From Smallanthus sonchifolius (lineage: Eukaryota > Streptophyta > Magnoliopsida > Asterales > Asteraceae), in contig CM042029.1 of NCBI GenBank assembly GCA_023525975.1, forward strand, positions 81,636,849 through 81,700,848: a DNA stretch of 64,000 nt. Reading direction: 5' to 3'. Position 1 is the first letter of the stretch. Each line of letters starts with the position of its first letter. The translations under genes were made by a program, and so were the position numbers. The notes beneath the pieces were generated by a model that was given only the letters and a program-made list of their open reading frames with translations, ran no database searches and was not told the origin of the DNA. This document shows, in pieces, positions 11,144 to 21,288 of this stretch.

Positions 11144-11631
11144 CACTACTTGAAAACTGGACTACTTTTATTGGCAGATGATTTCGTCAGAAATTCGTCC
11201 GTGATAGACATTACCGACCGGTGATACTTCGTCGACAAAGTGCTCGTGTGTAGTCTGTTACCTTTTGACGGATATCTGTCGAAAGGCTCCACCAGACAAA
11301 TTGAGAATCATTTTCTGGAAAAACCTATTTGATTAATAGGAACTGTTTTTTTAGGAAAAAGGTTCTGACGGACTTCCGTCGGAAAGCAGTAGCGGACAAT
11401 TCACCGCGAATCAAACTTAAAAAGCTACTCTGACCAGGAATCTATCACCGACAGATTTTGTAGCCGTCGATTATTTTGTGACAGATTACCAACGGGCTTT
11501 ATTTAAAAATAAAAAGAAAAATAGTAAAAGTTGTTTTGCGACGACATCCATCGGAATTCTTTCAGAAAGTTTCCGAGGGCATTTTCCAGTTGAAAATAAT
11601 CCGTCGGTAAAAGTCCTGTTTTCTTGTTATG
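11144..11631. mobile_element. CACTA (En/Spm) MITE
   Basis: The left end reads CACTACTTGAAAACTGG. The right end, inverted, reads CATAACAAGAAAACAGG, so the terminal CACTA has decayed on that side. A 3-bp duplication, TAT, flanks it (11141-11143 and 11632-11634). The interior carries many copies of CCGTCGG/GACGGA-type subterminal repeats, typical of CACTA elements. There is no coding capacity in its 488 bp. Confidence 0.8.
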
Positions 11632-11634
11632 TAT

Positions 11635-13181
11635 CTTAGTCAAGATAACACTAAATCTAGCAAATAGAGCTTGGTATATGTATTCACCGCTCCTTTAACG
11701 TCAGATAAGAACTTATGTCCAGCATAGACGTATGTATGATATGTTCCCTTAATATTCTTTTATACACAAAACAAACTATTTTAGTAATGAGTTTTTAGAA
11801 AACTTTTAAAAGGAAGAAGTTGTATGATTAAAAGTCATGATTCTCATATTTAATTATCCCAAACAAATCTTGCAATCCAAATAAAAACATACATGGGACA
11901 TCTCATTTGATCATAATGGTATAATAAGGTAACACCTTTCTTTCAAGGCCTAACTTTATGCTTGTGCCAACCTCACTCACATGGCCTTCAATAGGTACAC
12001 TTTACCCATGTCATTAGATTATATAATTGAATTTTCTTTAGTAGATATATAAAAGGTCATATGTATGCTACATCTCCATATAAGTATTGTCATCCTTTTC
12101 CATTGTTTAAACATGTCACAAGTTGTGAATTTATTTTCCAATATATCTTAAAAATGTATGACAAGAAATATATAGATATATGTATATGATTTCCTGAATC
12201 TTTTTAGAAAATTATAAACCTTTTTTTGGAAAAATGCAATTATGAAAAGCATAGACATATAAATATGTGAAGAATAATATATATGTTAAGATAATCCACC
12301 ATTTTCACAAAGAATATACTTTTGTTTAAAAAAACAAAAGCTTTATTAGTCCAATAAGTGTGATTAATTCTTTAGCATGCATCGATCAAGTCACTTATAA
12401 AAATAATACAAAATTCGTTTCTTTGTCAGAATTTAAATAAATAACATATTAACATAGATACTGTGAATTTATGGATGCAACATAATAACTAGATGAAAGA
12501 TTTTATCAAATCATGAAATAATAATTAAATTTATTTATAGTTCTAATAGAGTTAATCATACTTTTTTACCTATAAAAATCACACAAGTTTTATCGTTGTG
12601 TTCTTTTTATAAATGTCTTTTTTTACAATTAAATATTTTAAATGGAATATACATGAAACTTGTTTCTTATTTCATGATTATTATTTTTTAATTTGAATTA
12701 AATAAAATAATTATGAAACTTGGTCTGTTCATGTTAAACTAAAAAAAAAATAATTACAAATTAGTAACCGGATTTCATATTTTTTTCATTTAAATCATTT
12801 AATTTAAAAGAAAAAAGTTAACGTTTATGAAAAGAATTTATAAAAATGAAATAATATGAAAAGAAAGTGATTTTTTTGGACAACAGATAGTATAGCGGTT
12901 AGACGACTTTGTTATCTTAATTTGACCCAAAGTTTCCACTCCGATTCAAAACGACGGCAACTGAAAATTTTCACAAATTTTCACCAATAATTGGACCAAG
13001 TGAAAAAGAAACTTGGTTATTACGTGGAATATTCATTTTATAATTAAATAATGTTTATAAGTAAATAATAACGATTTAACCACCCCTTCAAATAGGCCAT
13101 ATACATGCCATGCGACTATTCATCCCTTCTACAATTCCACGTTACTAGAAAACAGTTGGATTTTCGACGTTACATTCAAAC
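11635..13181. other. Upstream region of the proline-rich gene, AT-rich
   Basis: No gene is seen. The sequence is strongly AT-rich with no long inverted repeats. A weak tRNA-like block (TATAGCGGTTAGACGAC near 12891) was noted and not accepted as a SINE. No clear TATA box can be singled out just before the gene start. Confidence 0.4.
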
Positions 13182-13610
13182 ATGCCTACGGCTTCGCAAC
13201 TTATATTTATCGTCACCCTAGTAGCGGCCGCAGCTCCGATCAAAGGAATGTATCGGAGGCTCGAGGACACCACCGCAACCACCAAGGTTTCATACGACTC
13301 ACCAGATGATCAAATAAAGTGTGGTGGTTGCCCTTGTAACAATCCATGTTACACCACTAGCCCTCCTCCACCACCACCACCACCACCATCGCCGCCACCA
13401 CCCAAGATACCGACTCCAACACCCGGAGTGAACTGTCCTCCGCCACCAACTGGATCTGGTCTGGCCTCTCCTGGATACATTTACATTACTGGTCCACCGG
13501 GAGACTTGTATCCTGTCAACCCTTATTTCTCCGGCAGCCACCGCAACTTTTGGGATGCACCGCCGCTTCTGGTGGTGTTTGTTATTCTGGGTATGCTGAT
13601 TGTTTACTGA
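13182..13610 (+). CDS. Secreted proline-rich (extensin-like) small protein
   Basis: A single-exon frame of 142 residues. Residues 6-22 form a signal peptide (hydrophobic core LIFIVTLVAAAA). Residues 47-56 contain a Cys motif, CGGCPCNNPC. Residues 61-74 are a nearly pure Pro run with SPPPP, the Hyp/arabinosylation type seen in extensins. Residues 98-112 carry the GYIYITGPPGDLYPV motif of a known group of small plant proline-rich proteins. A hydrophobic C-terminus (128-142) could be a GPI-anchor signal or a membrane segment. The protein is inferred to act at the cell wall or plasma membrane; its role is unknown. A poly(A)-signal-like AATAAA lies at 13645-13650. A Copia element sits about 150 bases downstream in the opposite orientation. 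Confidence 0.85.
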   Translation: MPTASQLIFIVTLVAAAAPIKGMYRRLEDTTATTKVSYDSPDDQIKCGGCPCNNPCYTTSPPPPPPPPPSPPPPKIPTPTPGVNCPPPPTGSGLASPGYIYITGPPGDLYPVNPYFSGSHRNFWDAPPLLVVFVILGMLIVY

Positions 13611-13762
13611 ATTCAAAATTATTGTAAGGATGTATCTTCAGTTAAATAAATTATCTTTTCTCTTTTTGTTAATCAAAGCGAAGTTAAATACATTGCTACT
13701 AGCTTCGACCTTATATGTATTACACTAAAATTGATATATTATTTGTAAAAGTAGCCTACTAG

Positions 13763-13965
13763 TAATAATTTTATTATGGCAAAAGAGGCTAATCAAAAGA
13801 AAGTATTCTGATGATTTACAAAGGAGAATGGAACCTCCATATATACACGATGATAGCTGTAAAAGAGCCAAAAAAGGAAAATAAAATGAAGGAAATAAAA
13901 TACATAAATATGATGAGCAATAATTACGGAAGTGATATGCATGGAGGTAATGTCAATCTTCTTTA
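13763..13965 (-). repeat. Copia 3' LTR (203 bp)
   Basis: It is the same as 18471-18673 except for one base. On the minus strand it is preceded by the polypurine tract GAGAGGGAG (13966-13974), which overlaps the polyprotein stop codon. Confidence 0.95.
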
Positions 13966-13972
13966 CTCCCTC

Positions 13973-16900
13973 TCAAGTTGGAGCATGAAGGTTTTGAATG
14001 CCCAACTTGTCGAGCAGTGTACGAAATTGTTGCGTTCCCAAGGGTTTCGTAAGAACATCTGCAATTTGCATTTTAGTATCAATTTGCATGGGTTGTATTT
14101 CCTTTGACTCAACACGTTCTCTAACAAAGAAACAATCCATCTCGACGTGTTTGGTTCGTTCATGGAAAACCGAGTTATTTGCTATGTGACGAGCCGCCTG
14201 ATCGTCACAAAACAAATGTGTTGGCCCTGTAGGGGGTATGTCGAGTTCACTCAAAAGCCATCTCATCCACAGAACCTCGCTAACCGCACTAGCCATCGCT
14301 CGGTATTCGGCTTCGGCCGATGACCGGGAGACCACCGACTGTTTCTTCGACTTCCATGATACGGGAGCTCCTCCCAAGAGTAATAGGTAACCGGTTCTAG
14401 ATCTTCTGGTGAGAGGGCACCCAAGCCAATCAGAGTCGCAATAAGCCGTAAGGTTGGTACCCCCTTCCTTTGGAATTAGAATACCTTGTCCTGGAGTAGC
14501 TTTGAGGTACCGAAGGACACGGTTGGCTGCCTCCATGTGACTTTGTTTTGGGTCACTAACGAATTGACTCAAGACATTAACCGCATAGGCTATGTCGGGC
14601 CTTGTCGCTTGCAAGTAGAGGAGCCTTCCTACTAGTCTTCGGTATTGGTTAGAGTCAACCCGTGGCTCTTCTTCACACTTTCCAAGTTTTAAATTTTGCT
14701 CCATAGGAAAAGGGCTAGGTCGACAACCCATCATGCCCGTATCTTCTAGGATGTCAAGTATGTACTTGCGTTGACTTAGCACCATTCCCTCTTTTGTCCT
14801 TGCAACTTCAATCCCAAGGAAGAACTTCAGGTTTCCAAGGTCCTTAATGCTGAATTTCCTATCAAGAAAAGCCTTAGTTTCCTGTATCTTGTTCGAGTCA
14901 TTCCCTACAACAATAACATCATCCACATAAATCAAAGCAGCAACAAAACTATCCTCTTCTTTGAATAGGAATAGCGAATGATCAGCCCCTGCTTGTTTGA
15001 AGCCAATTTCTATCAAGGAGTTTGTAAACTTTTGGTACCAATTCCTTGATGCCTGTTTGAGCCCATATAGTGATTTCTTGAGTTTGCAAACTTTGTTATC
15101 ATTTGGTTTGCCAAATCCTTGGGGAACTTTCATATAAACATCCTCATGTAAATCTCTATGTAGGAATGCGTTGTTGACATCTAGTTGGTGGATGTGCCAC
15201 CTCTTCTTCACGGCCACGGTTAAGAGGGTTCGGACTGTCACCAACTTTGCAACAGGAGCAAAGGTTTCATGGAAATCAACCCCTTCCATTTGTGTAAAAC
15301 CCTTTGCTACAAGGCGAGCCTTGTATCTTTCAATGTCTCCATTCGGTTTGTACTTTATCTTATAGACCCATTTGGAATCAATTGCCCGTTTTCCTTTTGG
15401 TAGTTCTTCTAGAGTCCACGTCTCATTTTCTTCAAGAGCTTGAATTTCCCTTTCCATGGCTTCTCTCCATCTTACATCCTGTACGGCTTGATTATAGTAC
15501 TTCGGCTCATTATTTGAAGTAATGGCCGTCAGAAAAGCTTTGTGTATGTCAGTAAATTTATCATAAGAAATGAAATGAGCTAAGGGATGTACCGTCGAGG
15601 ACTCTTGATTAGGGGCGGATTGCTCATGGTCTATAGACGGGGGAAGCTTGACTTCGTAATCATCGAGGTGCTTGGGACGAACTCTATTTCTTTTCTGTCT
15701 TGGCAATTCAAAATTTTCTTCATCTGGCCAAGGTTGTTCATTTTCAAAATTCTGAAAGTTTGGCTCATGTTGCACGGCTTCACCATTAGGCTCCACGGAT
15801 TCATTATTTGGTTCTGTATTGTTTTCAACATGTGGGCTATTATTTTCATGATTGGGCACATTATTTTCTTCAACCTGGGGACCTTCATTATCAATTGGGT
15901 TTTGCGGAATATTGGGCCCTGTTCCTTGTCCCCTTGAATTTTCGGCTTGAGGAGTGCATGGCGCAGCATGTTCATTATCTTGTTGTGGCCTAGTTTGTTC
16001 CTTCTCTATTATTTCAGCTTCCCAAGTTTGAGGACAGACAAAAATTTCTTCCTTTTCTTTGATGCCATTTGCAAAAGGAAAAATATGCTCCATGAATTTT
16101 ACATCTCTTGATGTCACAATTTTGTTATGTCGAGCATCATAAATTTTATACCCTTTTGTCCCTTGGGGATACCCCAAGAAGACTCCAGGTCTCCCCCTCA
16201 CTTCGAATTTATCCCCTTTGGTATCCATGCTTTTGTAATAAGCAAGACAACCGAATACCCTCATGTATTCATAATTGGGTTTAAGGTTGTACAATACCTC
16301 ATACGGTGTCTTGTTTGCGATAACATCCGATGGTAGCCGATTTATGACGTGTGCAGCTGTCAAGATGCACTCTCCCCAAAACCTTGTTGGTAGGTTGGCC
16401 TCAAATTTCAAAGCCCGTGCCGTTTCTAACAAGTGTCGGTGCTTCCGTTCTACTACACCATTTTGTTGTGGCGTATGTGGACAAGTCGTTTCAAGGATAA
16501 TCCCCTCCTTGGCATAAAAATCAAGCATGCGATTTGAAGTAAACTCACCCCCATTATCACACCTTATTCTTTTAATTTTTTTCTCAAATTGGGTTTGTAT
16601 CATTTTGTGAAAATAGACAAGGCAATTGCTTGTTTCATGTTTGTGTTTGAGTAGGAACACCCAAACGGCTCGACTAAAATCGTCAACTATTGTTAAAAAA
16701 TAGCTTGCACGTGTAAATGAAGGTGTGCGATATTTACCCCACACATCGCAGTGTAATAGTTCAAAACATGCACTTGTTTTAGTGACACTAGTAGGGAAAG
16801 GTAATGTGGTAAACTTAGCTTTAACACAGGAGTCACAAAAATCCTTAGAGTTCAAAGAAATACTCTTAAGAAAATCAACATGAGATAATTTAGAGTTGGA

Positions 16901-18409
16901 CGGATGACCCAATCTCTTGTGCCACGTACTGAAGTTTGTCATCATAGCTTGCCTCTTGCCTCCCATCATCCCCATCTTGTATAGACCATTCCTGCATTCA
17001 CCCACTCCAATCAATGTCCTCGAACATAGGTCCTGCATGACACAAAATTCAGGGAAAAAGGTGACGGCACATTGTAGATCCTTTGATAATCTACTAACGG
17101 ATAATAAATTGCATTTAAAATTCGGAATATGGAGAACTTCTTTGATTATCATCCCGTTGGGCAGGGTATAATCCCCTCTACCCTCAACAGGTATAGATTC
17201 ACCGTTGGGTATAGCAACGGGTAATTCATGACTTCTTTTTGTTTTGTTTTGAAGTAAAGAGTCATCAAAAATTATATGATCTGTTGCACCTGAATCAACT
17301 ATCCATTTACCTTCTTTACCAAGCTTACCAGCCATGTTCGCGACGGGTGCATCTTCTTGCTTAGTAATACCTTCTTTGTTGCCAAAAAGTTCTGCAAATT
17401 GTTGATATTGTGCGTTGGTCAAGCCGGGTATTTGGCTTGCCTCCCCTTCCACGCAACCAGCCCTTAGTTTTATCTTTTCTTGTTTGCCTTTTCCCGGCCA
17501 CCACTCGGGATAACCGATGCGTTTGAAGCATCCATCCCGATTATGACCATCTTTGCCACAAAAAGTGCAGTGTTCCACCTGGTCGTTACTGCTGCGTTTT
17601 CCATTGTCTCTCGATTTTGATCGGATCTGGGACTGGCCTTGATCACGTCTAGCCGGGGCATAGGCTTGGAAAGCAACCGCATCGATAGCAGGCCTTTTGG
17701 CTCCCGAGATAGTCCTTTGCTGCTCATCATCGGCTGTGAGGTGATACGCAGTTCCGAGGGAGGGGGTTGGTTGTGTAGCTAATATCTGTGTTCTAATGGT
17801 TCCAAACTCAGCATCTAACCCAAGCAAGAACTCGTACAACCTCTCTTTTTCTCTCAATTCGGTAAGCTTTTTCCCTATCCCACAAGTACACCCATTGCAG
17901 TTGCACTTTGGGAGAGGAAGCACAGATTGAATCTCATCCCATATCACCCGAAGCTTCGTATAATAAGCCGACACGGACGCCCCTACTTGTTTAGTAGTCG
18001 TCAACAGTTGCTTTAACTCGTACGCCCTAGGCGCACTCTCCTTCCCGAACCGTTCTTCTAAGTCAGCCCAGATTTCTTGCGCCGTAGTAGCGTATTTTAC
18101 GCTCGTCCTGATCTCCTTCTCCATCGCTGTGTTCAACCAGCCCTTGATCATGGCATCACACCTCATCCATGACATGTATTTGGATGAGGTCGGTTCAGGT
18201 TTCTTGATCGTCCCGTCTATAAAGCCGACTTTGTTCTTGGCGAACAAGAAATTTAACATTTCTTGAGACCAATCTGCGTAGTTACCATCGGTTAGCACAT
18301 CGTTCACGTGCATTTGTCTTGGGTAGTCTGACGGGTGAATGTAATACGGTGAATCGTGATCTGTCGCTCCTTCTTTGTTGTTGATAGTTTTGTCTTCATC
18401 ACCAGCCAT
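13973..18409 (-). CDS. Copia gag-pol polyprotein, 1,478 residues, uninterrupted
   Basis: One frame encodes every domain in the Copia order. The gag-like region occupies about residues 20-250. The CCHC knuckle follows (C281, C284, H289, C294). The aspartic protease has DSGA at about 372. The integrase zinc-binding HHCC lies near 497-528, and the integrase core carries D554, D618 and E654. The reverse transcriptase has YVDD at about 1161-1164. RNase H occupies about 1320-1450, including a SSAEAEYRA motif. Residues 800-900 form an acidic Asn/Glu-rich linker between integrase and reverse transcriptase. No stops or frameshifts are present, and key catalytic residues are all there. The ATG at 18409 follows the leader closely. 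The products would form a virus-like particle, copy the RNA and integrate the DNA. Activity is plausible but not shown. Confidence 0.95.
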   Translation of the reverse strand: MAGDEDKTINNKEGATDHDSPYYIHPSDYPRQMHVNDVLTDGNYADWSQEMLNFLFAKNKVGFIDGTIKKPEPTSSKYMSWMRCDAMIKGWLNTAMEKEIRTSVKYATTAQEIWADLEERFGKESAPRAYELKQLLTTTKQVGASVSAYYTKLRVIWDEIQSVLPLPKCNCNGCTCGIGKKLTELREKERLYEFLLGLDAEFGTIRTQILATQPTPSLGTAYHLTADDEQQRTISGAKRPAIDAVAFQAYAPARRDQGQSQIRSKSRDNGKRSSNDQVEHCTFCGKDGHNRDGCFKRIGYPEWWPGKGKQEKIKLRAGCVEGEASQIPGLTNAQYQQFAELFGNKEGITKQEDAPVANMAGKLGKEGKWIVDSGATDHIIFDDSLLQNKTKRSHELPVAIPNGESIPVEGRGDYTLPNGMIIKEVLHIPNFKCNLLSVSRLSKDLQCAVTFFPEFCVMQDLCSRTLIGVGECRNGLYKMGMMGGKRQAMMTNFSTWHKRLGHPSNSKLSHVDFLKSISLNSKDFCDSCVKAKFTTLPFPTSVTKTSACFELLHCDVWGKYRTPSFTRASYFLTIVDDFSRAVWVFLLKHKHETSNCLVYFHKMIQTQFEKKIKRIRCDNGGEFTSNRMLDFYAKEGIILETTCPHTPQQNGVVERKHRHLLETARALKFEANLPTRFWGECILTAAHVINRLPSDVIANKTPYEVLYNLKPNYEYMRVFGCLAYYKSMDTKGDKFEVRGRPGVFLGYPQGTKGYKIYDARHNKIVTSRDVKFMEHIFPFANGIKEKEEIFVCPQTWEAEIIEKEQTRPQQDNEHAAPCTPQAENSRGQGTGPNIPQNPIDNEGPQVEENNVPNHENNSPHVENNTEPNNESVEPNGEAVQHEPNFQNFENEQPWPDEENFELPRQKRNRVRPKHLDDYEVKLPPSIDHEQSAPNQESSTVHPLAHFISYDKFTDIHKAFLTAITSNNEPKYYNQAVQDVRWREAMEREIQALEENETWTLEELPKGKRAIDSKWVYKIKYKPNGDIERYKARLVAKGFTQMEGVDFHETFAPVAKLVTVRTLLTVAVKKRWHIHQLDVNNAFLHRDLHEDVYMKVPQGFGKPNDNKVCKLKKSLYGLKQASRNWYQKFTNSLIEIGFKQAGADHSLFLFKEEDSFVAALIYVDDVIVVGNDSNKIQETKAFLDRKFSIKDLGNLKFFLGIEVARTKEGMVLSQRKYILDILEDTGMMGCRPSPFPMEQNLKLGKCEEEPRVDSNQYRRLVGRLLYLQATRPDIAYAVNVLSQFVSDPKQSHMEAANRVLRYLKATPGQGILIPKEGGTNLTAYCDSDWLGCPLTRRSRTGYLLLLGGAPVSWKSKKQSVVSRSSAEAEYRAMASAVSEVLWMRWLLSELDIPPTGPTHLFCDDQAARHIANNSVFHERTKHVEMDCFFVRERVESKEIQPMQIDTKMQIADVLTKPLGTQQFRTLLDKLGIQNLHAPT

Positions 18410-18458
18410 GGTGATTTAGGGTTCTTGTGTGTATGATCGGAGGATCTTTTCTAAGACC

Positions 18459-18470
18459 GCTCTGATACCA
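18459..18470 (-). promoter_or_regulatory. Copia primer-binding site (initiator Met tRNA)
   Basis: On the minus strand it reads TGGTATCAGAGC, the complement of the 3' end of plant initiator Met tRNA. It lies directly downstream of the 5' LTR. Confidence 0.9.
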
Positions 18471-18673
18471 TAATAATTTTATTATGGCAAAAGAGGCTAA
18501 TCAAAAGAAAGTATTCTGATGATTTACAAAGGAGAATGGAACCTCCATATATACACGATGATAGCTGTAAAAGAGCCAAAAAAGGAAAATAAAATGAAGG
18601 AAATAAAATACATAAATATGATGAGCAATAATTACGGAAGTGATATGCATGGAGGTAATGTCAATCTTTTTTA
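18471..18673 (-). repeat. Copia 5' LTR (203 bp)
   Basis: This is the upstream LTR of the element and carries its promoter. It is nearly identical to the 3' LTR and is followed outward by the target copy ACTAG at 18674-18678. Confidence 0.95.
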
Positions 18674-18678
18674 ACTAG

Positions 18679-19817
18679 CTTAGTTTGGTACCGAGAACTG
18701 GTACCGGAGTACCAATAGATTCGGTAGCCACTTTTCCAAAAAATCGGTAATGGTACCGATACCATCTAGAGATGAACATTTTATAACGAGTACTCATACC
18801 GAACCGGTACCGTACCGATAAATTCGGTAACGGTAACGAAACCCACTTTTCAATAAATTCAGTATCGGTATTTTCGGTACCGATCTCATCTCTAATTTGG
18901 CAGGTTTTGACAAAAAATGATATGAATTGGTAATTACGGTTTCGGGTAAAGGCAAATTAAATTGAAACCTGTTTGACAGTTTGTTGATTCGTTTTTCATG
19001 GTTTGACGGTTTGAATAATATATTTATTCAAAAACATTAGTTTGTATTAAATTTTTTAAAATGATAAAAATGCTTATCATATGCATTATAATACATATAC
19101 GTAATTAAATATTTCAAAAATGAAAAAAAATATATAAGTTATAAGAGTTAATTTGTTGGTTTCAAGTTCCAAACCGTTAATTAATAAAATCAACAAACCA
19201 TTAAAACCGAACTGTTCAGATCTTAAAACCGACATACTTGTATTGATTTAGACGATTAAATAACACTTTATGAAAACCCTTAATTATATAATTCTCATCA
19301 ATATTTTAGATATATATTATTTAATTAAATACGTGTATAAGTCTTAGACTATGTAGTGGGGCAGCGCCCCATCCTCAACCACACGTTTCTCACGCCCGTT
19401 AAACCCACGGCGTCCCCTTAACGCCTCTTTGTAATAGTCTTTGACGCCCCTTACCGATGAGGTGACATGTGACGCCAAGGCAGTCACTTGGTCTTAGACT
19501 ATTAGTTCCATTAACAAATGCATATAAATTGCATATAGTTATCATTTGATTTATTTTTTGTATTAATTTATGAAATTAAAGTGGCATACCTTATGATTTG
19601 TGTCACACTATGGTGTAAACCTAGAACTTAGTTCAATATTTTTTTGGAGATTGAGGTTATTTGCATCGATCAGTTCGATCAAGAACAAGATCCAAGGAAA
19701 ATAATATTATGATAGAAGTAAGAAATATGACTTTTAAAATATATATTTTTGATGTAATTGAAGTGTATTTTAACTTTATATCCATGGAAAATCATCAAAA
19801 TGTCAAAATTCAGTCCA
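18679..19817. other. Intergenic, with hAT-like and MITE-like remnants
   Basis: GGTACCG-rich sequence at 18690-18895 includes an inverted TAGAGATGA/TCATCTCTA pair (about 18767 and 18886). This suggests a decayed hAT-like MITE. At 19353-19490 a GC-richer 138-bp block is flanked by a 12-bp direct repeat, GTCTTAGACTAT (19341-19352 and 19491-19502). It looks like a MITE with a target duplication of roughly 9-12 bp. No gene is seen. Confidence 0.45.
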
Positions 19818-20093
19818 TTTAACAAAGAGTAAACTTTTTTTTTCTTCGTAGATGTGGTTTAACCATTTTAATTATTTTACTTCAATAGTTTGTAAATGAT
19901 CAAAACACTCTTTGAGGTTAAAATTTTGTTACCATTTTGCTCTATAACAATAATTCCGTTAAATATTTCAGTTAAAATTAAGGGTATTTTGATAATTTCA
20001 TGATATAAAATTATATATATATATATTTATATATATATATCACTCTCACTCTCTCTTTCACACCCTAGCCATCACCGCCTCCACCACCTGCTA

Positions 20094-20411
20094 TCACCAC
20101 CAGCCACCACCGACCACCAACCCTGCTGTGAAAGCCTTCATCCAGTGCCCCAACCTCTCCACCTTCGACGAATCTCCGGCGACATCCACCGCCGCTTCGT
20201 TCGGATCCGAACCCTCCCGGAGCGGCGATAGAACTTCCACCGGCCGCAAGCTCCTGGATCTTGACATAACCGGTTCGGGTTGAGGCACGTGATGACCTTT
20301 CCGCCGCCGGAGAAGACCCGAATTCGGAGAACCACTTCGACTCCGACCCGGTTTCGGCGTTTGGTTCCGTGACCTCCCCGGAGTTAAGCCTCTGACTACC
20401 TCCTCCTTCAA
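20094..20411 (-). pseudogene. Captured gene fragment inside the MULE (Ser/Arg/Pro-rich)
   Basis: A 105-codon frame starts with MKEEVVRGLTPGRSRNQTP and continues Ser/Arg/Pro-rich, then acidic (KVERLGHWMK). It ends in a Gly/Trp-rich tail that looks like read-through beyond an exon. Codon use and GC content stand out from the AT-rich arms. I do not recognise the parent gene. The frame is best read as the first exon of a host gene, with upstream sequence, captured by the MULE. Confidence 0.5.
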
Positions 20412-20666
20412 TGTTGAAAAAAAAGCCCTGATAAACCCAGATGGTATTTTAACTATTTAAGCGATTAAGCTGAAATAATCGGTGAGGAAAGGAGTTAAGA
20501 GAGAGAAATAGAGGAGGGTATGCCGTTTTATTGAAGCAAACCATAGTGATTGCTTTAGGAATTAGAACACAGAGAGAAAGGGGAACAGATATAGATATGA
20601 TTGATTATAGATTATAATGGTTAAACCATTACCAAAAATGCCCTTAATTTTAGATTATATATATAA

Positions 20667-21101
20667 CTAGTTTAGATCCCGTGCTACACACGGGGTGATA
20701 AATATCAATATATAAAATTTTTAAATCATATGTATATATTTTACAGGTATAAAAATATATTACATATATGATATACTAAGGATAGAAACAAACTCAAAAT
20801 ATGTAAAAATTAATATATAAGTGTGATTTAAAAATATGTTAATTACTATTTAATTTAATTTGACTTTTATTTACTATTTGATTGATATAAAAGTCACATA
20901 ACTAAATTTTAAAATTTCTTACAATAAGGGATAATTTAAAATAAATTTGTTTTATTAGTATAGTTAATATTTTTTTAAATATATACTATTATTAAAATAT
21001 AGAAGTGTATTAAATAAGAGAAAGATGCGGGAAAAAAATAATGAGAATGAATACGGATGCGACACGTGGCACTAAAAACCTTAATTATTACATAGTATAG
21101 A
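20667..21101 (-). mobile_element. Non-autonomous Helitron nested in the MULE
   Basis: Read on the minus strand it starts TCTATACTATG after an A at 21102. It ends with the hairpin CCCCGTGTGTAGCACGGG, then ATCTAAACTAG, followed by T. It shares the layout and a CACGTGTC motif near its start with the Helitron at 7191-7612, so the two belong to one family. Confidence 0.75.
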
Positions 21102-21288
21102 TTTTACATCATGAAATTACCAAAATATCCTTAATTTTAACTGAAATATTTAACGACGTTAGTGTCAGGGAGCAAAATGATAATAAAATGGTAACCTTAA
21201 GGAGTGTTTTGGCTATTTTTCAAACTATTGAAGCAAAATAGTTAAAATGGTCAAAACACAGGAAGCAAAAACGAAGTTTTTTAACAAA

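Larger units (their letters stand above)
13763..18673 (-). mobile_element. Full-length, apparently intact Ty1/copia retrotransposon
   Basis: The element is 4,911 bp on the minus strand. It has two 203-bp LTRs, a primer-binding site, one uninterrupted polyprotein frame and a purine tract. A perfect 5-bp target duplication, ACTAG, lies at 13758-13762 and 18674-18678. The LTRs differ at a single base by eye (C at 13961 against T at 18669), so the insertion is very recent. As delimited by the target duplication, the LTRs begin TA and end TA instead of the usual TG..CA. Confidence 0.95.
19827..21279. mobile_element. Mutator-like element carrying a gene-like fragment (Pack-MULE candidate)
   Basis: Inverted arms of about 180 bp (about 19830-20005 and 21110-21279) flank an interior with GC-rich coding-looking sequence. 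A perfect 9-bp duplication, TTTAACAAA, lies at 19818-19826 and 21280-21288. The left end begins GAGTAAAC, as in the MULEs at 2498 and 3075. A Helitron is nested at 20667-21101. There is no transposase. Confidence 0.85.

Noticed and set aside
12885..12965. tRNA/SINE-like block (TAGCGGTTAGACGAC, then CCACTCCGATTC)
   Set aside because: The B-box is poor, and neither an A-tail nor flanking duplication was found.
13299..13616. 105-codon minus frame rich in Trp and Arg
   Set aside because: It is the antisense shadow of the proline-rich coding region (CCN codons read as GGN/TGG).
15587..15975. Plus and minus frames of 114-116 codons inside the Copia
   Set aside because: They overlap the intact polyprotein in other frames and lack any domain.
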